DNA of 21,856 bases from Methanomicrobiales archaeon (GTDB lineage Archaea; Halobacteriota; Methanomicrobia; Methanomicrobiales; Methanospirillaceae). The position numbers and the translations under genes are program-made. The stretch spans positions 1 through 21,856 of the forward strand of contig JAAYPD010000191.1 of NCBI GenBank assembly GCA_012520015.1. The letters run 5' to 3'. Positions 1 through 8,365 of the stretch are shown here, piece by piece. How positions within the stretch are numbered: position 1 is the first letter of the stretch; each line of letters begins with the position of its first letter. The notes beneath the pieces are model-generated. The model did not search any database, was not told the origin of the DNA, and saw nothing but the letters and a program-made list of their open reading frames with translations.

Positions 1-2
1 AA

Positions 3-2240
3 ATGAAATATATTGATATTATGGATAATATGACTTGTAATTTAATAAAATTTCAAAAGAGTTTTCAGTTTTTTTTAATTACTTTCATAGTACTAATATT
101 CTTTGCTATCGGTTTTTGTTTTGCTGATGAAATACAGGCAAATGGTTCTATCGGTTCTGATGATATTATTGGTACTGATGATTCATCTGGTTACTATATT
201 GATTCGTTTCCAATGACGATAGACAGACCTGGTACCTATTACCTGAAATCCTCCGAAACTGCAGAAGAATCGGGGATAATGATACTTCACTCAGATATTA
301 TTCTTGATGGTCTTGGAGAGACATTAAATGGCAATATGTCAGCCGGTTCATTAGGAATTTATATCAATGTCCCTAAAACCCGGGTCAGCAATATAATAAT
401 AAAAAATCTGACGGTAAAAGACTTTGAAACCGGAACCAGGATAGAGGATTCCACCGGAGTAGTCCTGGACGATGTCCATTTTATCTCCAATACAAGATCA
501 GGACTAAGCATTGAATCATCAGGAAATATCGAGATTATTGATTGTTCTTCAAGAAATACAAAAAATGACATAACAGGAGGATATGGTATCCAGGTACTGG
601 ATTCAGAAGAAGTGAAGGTAAAAAACACCCTTGTAACCGGAAATGGGAATAGCGGGAAGGCCAGCTCAGGGGGAGTTATTGTAACTAACTCTTCTGCTGT
701 AAATATTATAAGCAGCCAGGTAACTTCCAACCCCGGATTTGGGATCAGGGCAGAGAGAGGAACCAGGCAGTTTGTCCTGTCGCAATCCGAAGTTTCTGCA
801 AATTTTGGAGATGGGATTAATATCGATTCCTGTCCGTCGCCGGTCATTCAGAATTCTGAATTTAGTAAAAATAAGGAATCTGGTATCGAGTTGAATAAGG
901 TAAGTCAGCCGGTGCTAAAAGGCAACACAATTACACAGAATACTCTTGGTATCAGTATTGCAGATACAGAAGAGATGGAATTATCAGGGAATAATTTAAA
1001 AAACAACCGGATTGGTTTTGATATTTCAGCATCTGATATCAGGTACTATAATCACCATGTGACAAACTCAAATACGATAGATTCCCGCCCGCTTCTCTAC
1101 CTTAATGGTGCACATGGAAGAAAGATTGGGCCAGGGACAAACCCTTCAATGGTTGTGCTTGTAAATTCTTCAGACATCTCTATATCTGATTTAATCCTCT
1201 CAAAAAATTGCGCAGGAATTATTCTTTTAAACTGTGAAAATATCACCATCTCTTCTATATCTTTCATGGAAAATGGAATGGGCCTTCGATCAGAACTTGG
1301 AACCAGGAACCTGGTTTTAACTGATCTTCATGCCGAAAGAAACCTGCTTTCCGGCTATTATCTGTCAAAGACAAAAAACTTCACCATGTCTTCCATCTAT
1401 GGACAGGAAAGCCCGTCCGGAATCTTTATTCAGAACTCTGCCGATGGAACTTGTAAAAACCTCTTCATGTCACATATTTATGGTGTAAAGTCAAGGCTGC
1501 CTTCAGGGATCACGCTTTGCGGATGTGACAATGTTACAATAAACAATTCAGAATTTTCACAATGCTCATATGCCGGTGTTTTATCTGATTCCAAAAACCT
1601 TGAGCTTACTGATAACCTGCTTATCTCCAACGGCTTTGCAGGTTCAGTAATATTATCCGGACCAGTAAAAATTCATCAGAACTCTTTTCTTAATAATGAT
1701 GATACTGGTCTTATTTTAAAAACTGATCAGAGTTCTATCATTCGAAATACCTTTTCAGATAATGAAAAACAGGGTCTTTTGATCTTGAAAGGTGATGAAA
1801 ATTTATTTTCTGAAAATATCTTCAATGATTTAAATAATTGTAATATCCAGGATCCGCTCTCCCATAACACCTGGAATGGTACAGGAGTAACCAGCTTAGG
1901 ATCTTTTTTTACTGGAGGTAACTACTGGGGAAGTCCTGACGGGGAGGGATTTTCTGATCTTTGTGATGCAGGTCTGGATGGATACTGCACTATTCCATAC
2001 ATCATTCGCCCAGGCAACATAGATTATCGCCCCCTTTCTGAAAAAGAAAAAGTGAGATCGTTAAACATGAATACCGACCTTAATCAGAATGGTTATGAGG
2101 ACCTGCAGGATGTAGTCGTTTACATGAATCAGCTCATATCCGGAGATACCAGCTCGCTTTATGATTTCAGCGGAGACGGGAGGATAAACCTGAATGATGT
2201 TGTTGCCCTGTTTAACATAATTATTAAGAATAAAGAATGA
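3..2240 (+). CDS. Secreted right-handed beta-helix (NosD-like) protein with C-terminal dockerin
   Basis: A probable exported surface protein of up to 745 residues. ATG codons at 3, 21 and 30 are all possible starts. A hydrophobic signal segment runs from about residue 21 to 41 and ends FCFA, with cleavage likely after Ala41. Residues about 90 to 660 are short repeats rich in Asn, Gly, Ile and Ser (for example NITISSISF and SGLSIESS), typical of parallel beta-helix NosD/PbH1 folds. The block around residues 640-670 holds GNYWGSPDG and ends NIDYRPL, the usual end of archaeal NosD-like domains. Residues 692-745 form a dockerin-like pair of calcium loops (DLNQNGYEDLQD and DFSGDGRINLND). The beta-helix may bind or modify polysaccharide, but no catalytic residues can be assigned. 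The name NosD refers to fold only; no nos genes are nearby. Because the window starts 2 bases upstream, a longer N-terminus cannot be formally excluded, but the signal peptide argues against it. Confidence 0.85.
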   Translation: MKYIDIMDNMTCNLIKFQKSFQFFLITFIVLIFFAIGFCFADEIQANGSIGSDDIIGTDDSSGYYIDSFPMTIDRPGTYYLKSSETAEESGIMILHSDIILDGLGETLNGNMSAGSLGIYINVPKTRVSNIIIKNLTVKDFETGTRIEDSTGVVLDDVHFISNTRSGLSIESSGNIEIIDCSSRNTKNDITGGYGIQVLDSEEVKVKNTLVTGNGNSGKASSGGVIVTNSSAVNIISSQVTSNPGFGIRAERGTRQFVLSQSEVSANFGDGINIDSCPSPVIQNSEFSKNKESGIELNKVSQPVLKGNTITQNTLGISIADTEEMELSGNNLKNNRIGFDISASDIRYYNHHVTNSNTIDSRPLLYLNGAHGRKIGPGTNPSMVVLVNSSDISISDLILSKNCAGIILLNCENITISSISFMENGMGLRSELGTRNLVLTDLHAERNLLSGYYLSKTKNFTMSSIYGQESPSGIFIQNSADGTCKNLFMSHIYGVKSRLPSGITLCGCDNVTINNSEFSQCSYAGVLSDSKNLELTDNLLISNGFAGSVILSGPVKIHQNSFLNNDDTGLILKTDQSSIIRNTFSDNEKQGLLILKGDENLFSENIFNDLNNCNIQDPLSHNTWNGTGVTSLGSFFTGGNYWGSPDGEGFSDLCDAGLDGYCTIPYIIRPGNIDYRPLSEKEKVRSLNMNTDLNQNGYEDLQDVVVYMNQLISGDTSSLYDFSGDGRINLNDVVALFNIIIKNKE

Positions 2241-2251
2241 ACCTTCAGGAG

Positions 2252-2338
2252 ATGATGAAAGGCAGAAAAGTTAAACAGATTGACCATGATAACTTCTGCA
2301 TATTGATCCGGAGCTTTATTGAAAAAGGAGGAACATGA
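2252..2338 (+). CDS. Possible 28-codon ORF overlapping the corA start
   Basis: A short reading frame starts at ATG 2252 (or ATG 2255) and stops at TGA 2336-2338, so its stop overlaps the corA start codon as ATGA. AGGAG lies directly before the first ATG and three bases before the second. The peptide starts MMKGRKVKQID and ends FIEKGGT, where the last residues simply encode the corA ribosome binding site. It fills most of the 94-base gap between the beta-helix gene and corA. It could be a leader peptide translationally coupled to corA, or chance: an open frame of 28 codons is not rare. No family is recognised. Confidence 0.2.
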   Translation: MMKGRKVKQIDHDNFCILIRSFIEKGGT

Positions 2339-3387
2339 CATTTGAAGATCACGTCTCGGCAAAAACAGGTCTTCCCCCAGGCATCCCGGTATACATTGGA
2401 AGACATGAGCCTGAAATAACAAAAATTTCCGGTCTGGTCTATTCATCTGATGATTTCCGCGAGTTCACAGGTCCATCAGGTATTGATCTTATCAATACAC
2501 AATCAGAAGACAAGATCCGCTGGATTCACATATCCGGCCTTAAGGATATAGAATTAATAAATTCTGTCTTTATACAGGCAGAACTTCATCCGCTCATTGC
2601 CGAAGATGTCTTCAATACAAGAAGCCGGTCTAAGTACGAAGACTTTGGAGATATTTTATTCATTATTTTAGATATTGTTCCATCAGCGGAAAAAGAGTTT
2701 CAAAAAAGGAAAATTAACATAATAATTAAAGGAAACCTCCTTATATCAGTCTCTGAAACAGAAAATCCTTTTGAACATATAGTGTCAAGAATTTCTCACC
2801 CAAATGGTAAGTTCAGGGCTCATGGTATAGATTACCTGATGTACTCACTTATCGACTCAGTCGTTGACACCTACTTTTTCGGACTTGAAAAAATTGAGGA
2901 TATGGCAGAAGTCCTTGAAGAAAGGGTCTTGCAGGATCCATCTTCTGAGATAATCAGGGAGATCCAGTACTTCAGGCATACACTCATAAAATTTAAAAGG
3001 CAGGTCTGGTCATTGCGTGATATTGTGATGCACCTTTCAAGGTCTGATTCAGACATCGTTACCGATTCTACAAGAATTTTCATGAGGGATGTTTATGATC
3101 ACGTGATCAAAATCTTTGAAGACCTGGATGTTCACCGTGAGATGGCAGAAGGAATCATGGAGATATATCTTTCATCTGTCTCCAACCGGACAAACGAAGT
3201 AATGCGGGTTTTAACGGTAATTGCAGTAATTTTCATACCACTGACTTTTATTACAGGAGTTTATGGTATGAACTTTTCCAGCCTTCCAGGGATTGATGAC
3301 CCTGCCGGACACCTGGTAATTTTTGGAATAATGATCCTGATAACCGCCCTGATGGTTGCTGCTTTCAGGTTAAAAAAGTGGATTTAA
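2335..3387 (+). CDS. corA: CorA-family divalent cation transporter
   Basis: A 350-residue inner-membrane channel for Mg2+ (or Co2+/Ni2+), expected to work as a pentamer. The long N-terminal part is the cytoplasmic alpha/beta domain, followed by a long helix rich in charged residues around 190-285. Two C-terminal membrane helices lie at about 292-310 and 327-344. The signature GMN sits at residues 311-313, directly after the first helix, as in true CorA. The protein ends RLKKWI, a typical basic tail. The start ATG has a strong ribosome binding site, AAGGAGGA at 2325-2332. It runs in the same direction as the beta-helix gene and converges on the PKD gene with only 10 bases between the stops. 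Substrate preference cannot be told from sequence. Confidence 0.94.
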   Translation: MTFEDHVSAKTGLPPGIPVYIGRHEPEITKISGLVYSSDDFREFTGPSGIDLINTQSEDKIRWIHISGLKDIELINSVFIQAELHPLIAEDVFNTRSRSKYEDFGDILFIILDIVPSAEKEFQKRKINIIIKGNLLISVSETENPFEHIVSRISHPNGKFRAHGIDYLMYSLIDSVVDTYFFGLEKIEDMAEVLEERVLQDPSSEIIREIQYFRHTLIKFKRQVWSLRDIVMHLSRSDSDIVTDSTRIFMRDVYDHVIKIFEDLDVHREMAEGIMEIYLSSVSNRTNEVMRVLTVIAVIFIPLTFITGVYGMNFSSLPGIDDPAGHLVIFGIMILITALMVAAFRLKKWI

Positions 3388-3402
3388 TCAGGTTTAATCA
3401 GG
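3383..3402. repeat. Perfect 10-bp tandem duplication between convergent stop codons
   Basis: TTTAATCAGG occurs twice head to tail. The first copy contains the TAA stop of corA (3385-3387). The second contains, on the other strand, the TGA stop of the PKD gene (3398-3400). Each unit could supply both stops, so the two genes may once have ended on one copy. Confidence 0.7.
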
Positions 3403-6400
3403 TGATGCTGACCGCATCACGGATCTTCTTGTTTGATACTCCGTAAGGGCCTTTCACAGTGAGGGTAATCGAGTAGGTCCCTGGTTTTACATATGTATGA
3501 ACCGGGTTTTGCTCGATTGAATAACTGTTATCACCAAAATTCCAGGACCAGGATTCTATAGTTCCTGTTGACAGATCTTCAAAATTAACGGTTAGAGGAG
3601 CACGTCCGCTCTTTTTATTAATAATAAAGTCTGCATAAGGTTTTGACAGTTCAGAGATTTTTACATCATCTGTATCTGCTATCCCTGTTCTCCTGTCTGG
3701 TGTCCTGAATTGTTGCAGATTGCCATCCTGGAGTTTTGTTCTTGTAAGGAACGGCCCGACAGTCACCGACTGATCTGCCGAGCTTATTCCTGTCGGTCCA
3801 TATACGGTTAACTTTACGATATATGATCCTGGTTTAGTATACCGATGGGTGGGATTTCTGGTTTCAGTTACTGCTCCATCACCAAAGTCCCAGAGGTACC
3901 GGTTAATGTTTCCAGTAGAAGTATCAATGAACTTTACTGATAAAGGTGCAATTCCTTCTGATGGTTCCATCGTGAATCCTGCAATAAGCGGAGTTGGTGA
4001 AGGTGATACAACTATGTACCCTTTCCTGCTTACCTGGTTATCTCCGCCCGGTCCTGATACCGATAATGAAATGGAAAAGATACCAGTCTCATTGAACTCA
4101 TGGGAAGGGTTTCTCTCGGTTGAACTGGTTCCATCTCCAAAGTCCCATCTCCAGTCTGATACCTTTCCAAGGGACTGATCGGTGAACTGGACTTTCAATG
4201 GCACATACCCGGTTCTTTTATCAGTTCTGAACCTTGCCTGTGGGGGATTGGAGGATGATGATCCGACTGTGATCAGTTCCTGCTGTACTTCTGTTGAGGA
4301 GCCACCGGGGCCCTGGACCTGCAGACTGACTGTATATGTTCCTGGCCTGGAATAGACATGTTTCACGGTCTCCCCAATATCCTGTGTCTGGTCACCAAAG
4401 TCCCATGTCGTCACTGAAATATCACCAGAAGATCTGCTTTGGAAGTTGACCTGAAGCGGAGCTGGCCCTGCTACTGGTTCTGCATTAAATGAGGCAATCG
4501 GAATCTGAATAGTCTCATCGACCTTTATCAGATCTTTACTGATTATCTCCTGCGTCATCCCTTCAAATTCGCGAACCAGGCTTACAGAATATACTCCTGG
4601 TTTCTCGTATGTATGAGATACTTCAGGTTCGCTTGAAGTAAAGCCATCGCCAAATTTCCAGTGGAATGTCCCCCCCTTGTCTGCCCATGTTGAACTGAAA
4701 TCAACAAGAAGCGGTGCAGTTCCAGAATTTCCTGATACAATGATCTCAGGGATGAAAGTCTCTGTCTCCTGGAATTTTTCCGTTATATTATCGGCCTTTT
4801 GTTCCGGAACAGGCTGCTCTATAAGTTCTTCTTCCTCTGTATCTACAGGTGATTCTTCCTCAGGTTCTGAATCCGGGATAGTAGGGATGACATCTTTTAC
4901 AGTTATTGACTGGTTTATGGTATAGCTGTCTTCACCACCAGGGCCTTTCACATTCAGGGTAACCTTGTAAGATCCTGATGTATTGTATGTATGAACCGGG
5001 CTCTGTAAATTTGCAGAGATACCATCACCAAAACTCCATGCCCATTGATCAACCTCTCCACTGGACTGGTCGGTGAATTTTATGGTAAATGGTGCATTAC
5101 CCTCCGTCTCATTGCATGTAAATCCTGCAACTGGTGGAAGAACTGGCCTGGTTACATTCACAAATTCATTCTTCGTAATGGTACGGGTCTGTCCCTGTGC
5201 ATCCTGGAGAGTCAGGCTTACATTGTAGAGGCCTGGCATGGTGTAAGTATGCACCGGGCTTTTGTCATTGGAAGAGTTACCTTCTCCAAATGTCCATGTG
5301 GATCTCAGCCCCTCACCCGTGTTTAACTGGTTGAAAGAGACTGTAAGAGGCGCTGTACCATTGGCTGGTTCAGCAGTTATTCTGACTTCAGGGGAGATCT
5401 GAGTGGCCAGGACTGTTATTTTGTCTGCCTTCTCGATGCTGTCACTACCGCCAGGACCGCTTGCTTCAAGGCGTACAGTGTAGATACCAGGCTTCGTATA
5501 GGAATGGTTTGGGTTTTGTTTATCAGACACACTTCCATCACCAAATGACCAGTTCCAGGCATCAGCATCACCAGTTGTCTTATCTGTGAATACAATGGTA
5601 AGAGGTGCATCCCCGGATGTGGGAGAAACGGAGAATCCTGCTTTAACAGGTTCCGGGACCTTCTCCACGGTAATGTAACTTTCTTTCAGAAGAACCGACT
5701 TACCGTCTGCCCCGGTCATCGTAAGTGTTACATCGTATACTCCGGGATTAATGTACTCATGAACAGGGTTTTGTTCAGATGAAGTGGTGCCATCTCCAAA
5801 GTCCCAGCTCCACCCTGTAACAGTGCCTGTTGATTTGTCCTGGAATGATACGTTTAGTGGGGCGGTCCCGTGAACCGGTTCAGCATCAAATAAAGCCTCT
5901 GGCTTGGGAGGTGATTGTAATACGGTAATTATTGAGTTCTTACGAATCTCATCTTTTCCACCAGGCCCCCTGACGGTCAGGGTAATCGGGTACTGTCCTG
6001 GCAGTACATATGTATGGGTCGGGTTTCTGCCTCGAATTACCTTACCATCACCAAAGTCCCAGATCCAGTCTGAAATTTCCCCCTTAGAGTTATCAGTGCA
6101 TACTATTGCAAGTGGTGCAGTCCCTTTTGTGGAGCTGACGGTAAAGTCTGCAACCGGGGGTTCTGGTGGTGAAGTCACTTGAATTGTCCTGGAAAATGAA
6201 AAAGTATCTTCTGACTCAGGGTTATTTATTGTCAGGGTAACGAGGAACTCTCCAGGTTTTTCATAGATATGGACCGGGTCAGGCTCTGTTGAATTTGTTC
6301 CATCACCAAAGTTCCAGGTCGCTGTTTCATATTCACCTGTTGACATGTCTGAGAATTGAACTTTTAATGGAGCAAGTCCAGTAACTGGAGAAAATTCAAA

Positions 6401-7738
6401 GTTTGCGGTTGGAGGGGTTGGCTGGGATGTCTCAGCCTCCATCATCAGTTCAGGTTGATCTGATGTCTCTGATGGAAGACTTTCAATTTCATCATCAGGA
6501 TATATCTCTTCAGGTTCAGTCTCGGGAATTATTGTTGTAGATTCTTCACCTGTTAATTCCGGCAGGATATCATCTATAGGTTCAGGCAATACAGGATCAG
6601 GGGCATTAGAAAAGGAAGGTGTATGTTCAGGAGAAATAACAGGGATGGGAGTCTGTGTTGGCGGCGGGTTTTCTGGCAGGACGACTATGTAAGAAGGACG
6701 GGTCATGATATCTTCATCGCTGGTACCTGTAACTGTAAGAGACACGTCATAAGTTCCGGGAACCTCGTAAACATGGGTTGGACTTTCCATCTCCGAGAAA
6801 ATTCCATCTCCAAATTTCCATTCCCGTTTGATGATGTCCCCGGATGACTGGTCTGTGAACCTGACCTGCAATGGTGCGGTGCCTTCATCAGGCTCTGCGG
6901 TAAATGCCGCAATTGTCGGGGGAGTTACCTGTATGATACCAGATTTTGTGATCGAGTCCTGACTTTCATCTCCTTTTACTACCAGGGTGATATCATAAGT
7001 GCCTGGTGTCTGGTATATATGGATTGGAGAGGGAGCAGCTGATGTTGTTCCATCACCAAAGTCCCATAACCAGTCAGTTACCGGGCCTGTGGAGAGATCT
7101 TCGAAGCTAACTTTTAAAGGAACCACTCCTGTTGAATCGGTCACGGAGAAGTCAGCGTGAACTGGGGTTTCTTCTGGAACTGGCACGGTATTTATCTGGT
7201 TCACCCCGGCCACGTCAGAATCGTCAGACTCATCAGACTCGTTTAGCTCGTGAGATTCTATAGCTGATTCCTGCCCTTCTGTCTCTGATATTTCTCCATG
7301 CTGTATCGACAATGAAGAAATATCCTCCAACGCGCATTCTGGGGGATCTGATATGCTCAAATCAGTCTTAGCTGACTCTTCATGCGCAATAATATACCCA
7401 ATCCTTGTCTTTTTATCAGACCCGGCTGAACCGGTGACTGACAAGGAGACCGTATATACTCCTGGTTTTTGATACAAATGCACAGGATTTTGTTCAGATG
7501 AAGACTCGCCATCACCAAATGACCATTCAAAATTATCATGCAAACCGGTCGAGAGATCTGTGAAGGAAACAGTCAAAGGGACATTTCCTTCCTGTTTGTC
7601 AGCAAAAAAATCGGCACTGATAGTTGCATGTACATTTTGAACGCTGATTGGAGGGATATCACCTGCTGATATACCAGAACTCACAACCAGGGAGAGGAGA
7701 ATTGCCAGGATAATTCCTGAGTTAATACAAAACTTCAT
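3398..7738 (-). CDS. Giant secreted protein with 14 PKD domains
   Basis: A 1446-residue exported protein. The N-terminus MKFCINSGIILAILLSLVV is a signal peptide, ending near residue 25. I count 14 PKD (Ig-like beta-sandwich) domains by their WxFGDG core and following PxHxY and PGxYxVxL strands. They fall in blocks: one domain at about residues 40-118, two at 196-350, six at 445-945 and five from 1000 to the C-terminus. Three Pro/Glu/Asp-rich linkers separate the blocks, near 118-196, 353-444 and 948-998. A further non-PKD stretch near 1321-1371 lies before the last domain. The eighth domain reads FGEG and the eleventh FGDQ instead of FGDG. No catalytic domain, transmembrane tail or sorting motif follows; the last domain ends at VSIT. 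PKD arrays serve as spacers and adhesion modules in archaeal surface proteins, so a role in cell envelope or cell-cell contact is likely (inference). A TATA box lies 35-45 bases upstream. Confidence 0.92.
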   Translation of the reverse strand: MKFCINSGIILAILLSLVVSSGISAGDIPPISVQNVHATISADFFADKQEGNVPLTVSFTDLSTGLHDNFEWSFGDGESSSEQNPVHLYQKPGVYTVSLSVTGSAGSDKKTRIGYIIAHEESAKTDLSISDPPECALEDISSLSIQHGEISETEGQESAIESHELNESDESDDSDVAGVNQINTVPVPEETPVHADFSVTDSTGVVPLKVSFEDLSTGPVTDWLWDFGDGTTSAAPSPIHIYQTPGTYDITLVVKGDESQDSITKSGIIQVTPPTIAAFTAEPDEGTAPLQVRFTDQSSGDIIKREWKFGDGIFSEMESPTHVYEVPGTYDVSLTVTGTSDEDIMTRPSYIVVLPENPPPTQTPIPVISPEHTPSFSNAPDPVLPEPIDDILPELTGEESTTIIPETEPEEIYPDDEIESLPSETSDQPELMMEAETSQPTPPTANFEFSPVTGLAPLKVQFSDMSTGEYETATWNFGDGTNSTEPDPVHIYEKPGEFLVTLTINNPESEDTFSFSRTIQVTSPPEPPVADFTVSSTKGTAPLAIVCTDNSKGEISDWIWDFGDGKVIRGRNPTHTYVLPGQYPITLTVRGPGGKDEIRKNSIITVLQSPPKPEALFDAEPVHGTAPLNVSFQDKSTGTVTGWSWDFGDGTTSSEQNPVHEYINPGVYDVTLTMTGADGKSVLLKESYITVEKVPEPVKAGFSVSPTSGDAPLTIVFTDKTTGDADAWNWSFGDGSVSDKQNPNHSYTKPGIYTVRLEASGPGGSDSIEKADKITVLATQISPEVRITAEPANGTAPLTVSFNQLNTGEGLRSTWTFGEGNSSNDKSPVHTYTMPGLYNVSLTLQDAQGQTRTITKNEFVNVTRPVLPPVAGFTCNETEGNAPFTIKFTDQSSGEVDQWAWSFGDGISANLQSPVHTYNTSGSYKVTLNVKGPGGEDSYTINQSITVKDVIPTIPDSEPEEESPVDTEEEELIEQPVPEQKADNITEKFQETETFIPEIIVSGNSGTAPLLVDFSSTWADKGGTFHWKFGDGFTSSEPEVSHTYEKPGVYSVSLVREFEGMTQEIISKDLIKVDETIQIPIASFNAEPVAGPAPLQVNFQSRSSGDISVTTWDFGDQTQDIGETVKHVYSRPGTYTVSLQVQGPGGSSTEVQQELITVGSSSSNPPQARFRTDKRTGYVPLKVQFTDQSLGKVSDWRWDFGDGTSSTERNPSHEFNETGIFSISLSVSGPGGDNQVSRKGYIVVSPSPTPLIAGFTMEPSEGIAPLSVKFIDTSTGNINRYLWDFGDGAVTETRNPTHRYTKPGSYIVKLTVYGPTGISSADQSVTVGPFLTRTKLQDGNLQQFRTPDRRTGIADTDDVKISELSKPYADFIINKKSGRAPLTVNFEDLSTGTIESWSWNFGDNSYSIEQNPVHTYVKPGTYSITLTVKGPYGVSNKKIRDAVSIT

Positions 7739-7772
7739 ATGCCAAACCCATCGTGATATACCATATGATTTT

Positions 7773-7788
7773 TTATATATAAAAAATC
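7773..7788 (-). promoter_or_regulatory. TATA box of the PKD gene, merged with a T-tract after tRNA-Ser
   Basis: On the minus strand the sequence reads ATTTTTTATATATA. The TATATA part lies about 35-45 bases before the PKD start codon, a suitable place for an archaeal TATA box with a short leader. The preceding run of six T lies about 20 bases past the tRNA 3' end and could end tRNA transcription. Only a weak ribosome binding site (GATGGG) precedes the PKD start. Confidence 0.55.
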
Positions 7789-7804
7789 TTATCTAAAATA
7801 GAAG

Positions 7805-7888
7805 CGCCGAGGGGGAGATTTGAACTCCCGAGGTGTCGCCACCAGTGGTTTTCGAGACCACCGCCTTCCCGGACTAGACTACCTCGGC
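7805..7888 (-). tRNA. tRNA-Ser (anticodon CGA)
   Basis: The 84-base gene folds as a class II tRNA on the minus strand. The acceptor stem pairs GCCGAGG with CCTCGGC and is followed by a G discriminator, as in serine tRNAs. The anticodon stem GTGGT/ACCAC closes a CTCGAAA loop, giving anticodon CGA at 7852-7854, which reads UCG. A long variable arm with GGTG/CACC pairing and a T arm GGGAG/CTCCC around TTCAAAT complete it. The 3' CCA is not encoded. No intron is visible. Confidence 0.95.
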
Positions 7889-7947
7889 AGAGCTGCTTAT
7901 ACGAATTATCTTTTCCGTCTGATAATAATATCGTGATTTCCTGTATA

Positions 7948-7955
7948 CTATAAAT
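7948..7955 (+). promoter_or_regulatory. Putative TATA box for the 116-residue protein gene
   Basis: CTATAAAT lies about 48 bases before the ATG at 8000, which predicts a transcript start near 7977 and a leader of about 20 bases holding the GGTGG ribosome binding site at 7989-7993. Confidence 0.45.
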
Positions 7956-7999
7956 CTACATAGACCAATACTAATGCTGGAAACACTTGGTGGATTATC

Positions 8000-8350
8000 A
8001 TGGGCCTGTTTCAATCTCGTGACAAAAAGCAGGAACCTTGTAAAATATCATGGTCGGTTCCTTTCCCCCCTGATCTGCTTGCACGACTCAGAGAGTTCTC
8101 AGCAGTTTCAATCTCCCGCGAATCCGGAATGTACCTTGATGATGTTTTTGATATTTTAAAGGGAACAAGGATGCGCACATCTCCCGAAGTGGTTGAAATG
8201 CTTGAGAACGTTTTAAAAAAGCTGGAAGAAGACGACAGGCGGCTGGACAGAGAGGCAGCAAAGATTGGTTACATGATCAAGGGGTTTGAGGTCCTGGAGC
8301 AGAAAAAGCTGAAGAACCAGTTAAACAGGCTCCCGGATAAGGATGAATAA
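8000..8350 (+). CDS. Conserved-looking hypothetical protein, 116 residues
   Basis: I do not recognise this protein. It is soluble, has no signal peptide or membrane segment, and begins MGLFQSRDKK. Residues about 20-60 include PFPPDLLARLREFSAVS, a compact alpha-helical-looking region. Residues about 62-112 are strongly charged and heptad-like (ENVLKKLEEDDRRLDREAAK, later LEQKKLKNQL), which suggests a long helix or coiled coil. The start is supported by GGTGG at 7989-7993, seven bases off, and by a TATA box at the right distance. An overlapping frame from 7974 has no such support. It stands alone, divergent from tRNA-Ser and convergent with the thermosome gene, ending 15 bases from it. A DNA-binding or partner-binding role could be imagined but nothing in the sequence shows it. 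Confidence 0.72.
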   Translation: MGLFQSRDKKQEPCKISWSVPFPPDLLARLREFSAVSISRESGMYLDDVFDILKGTRMRTSPEVVEMLENVLKKLEEDDRRLDREAAKIGYMIKGFEVLEQKKLKNQLNRLPDKDE

Positions 8351-8365
8351 AGAAAAATAAAAAAA
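8346..8365 (-). terminator. T-rich terminator after the thermosome gene
   Basis: On the minus strand, the bases directly after the thermosome stop read TTTTTTTATTTTTC, a poly-T stretch of the type that ends archaeal transcripts without a hairpin. No matching T-run is seen for the convergent plus-strand gene. Confidence 0.5.

Noticed and set aside
359..847. Minus-strand open frame of 162 codons inside the beta-helix gene
   Set aside because: It is antisense to a gene with clear repeats, signal peptide and dockerin; its own product shows no motif and no promoter or ribosome binding site was seen.
3..2240. Copper delivery for nitrous oxide reductase, as the NosD name implies
   Set aside because: No nos gene is present and the similarity is to the beta-helix fold only.
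5045..5326. Plus-strand frame of 93 codons within the PKD gene
   Set aside because: Antisense shadow of PKD repeats; no family resemblance and no start signals.
3398..7738. Repeated DNA motifs such as CCATCACCAAAGTCCCA, suggesting a CRISPR or satellite array
   Set aside because: They recur about every 250 bases, vary in sequence and encode the WxFGDG core of the PKD domains, so they are coding repeats.
7974..8159. Alternative frame overlapping the start of the 116-residue protein gene
   Set aside because: Its product has no recognisable features, and the GGTGG ribosome binding site fits the ATG at 8000 instead.
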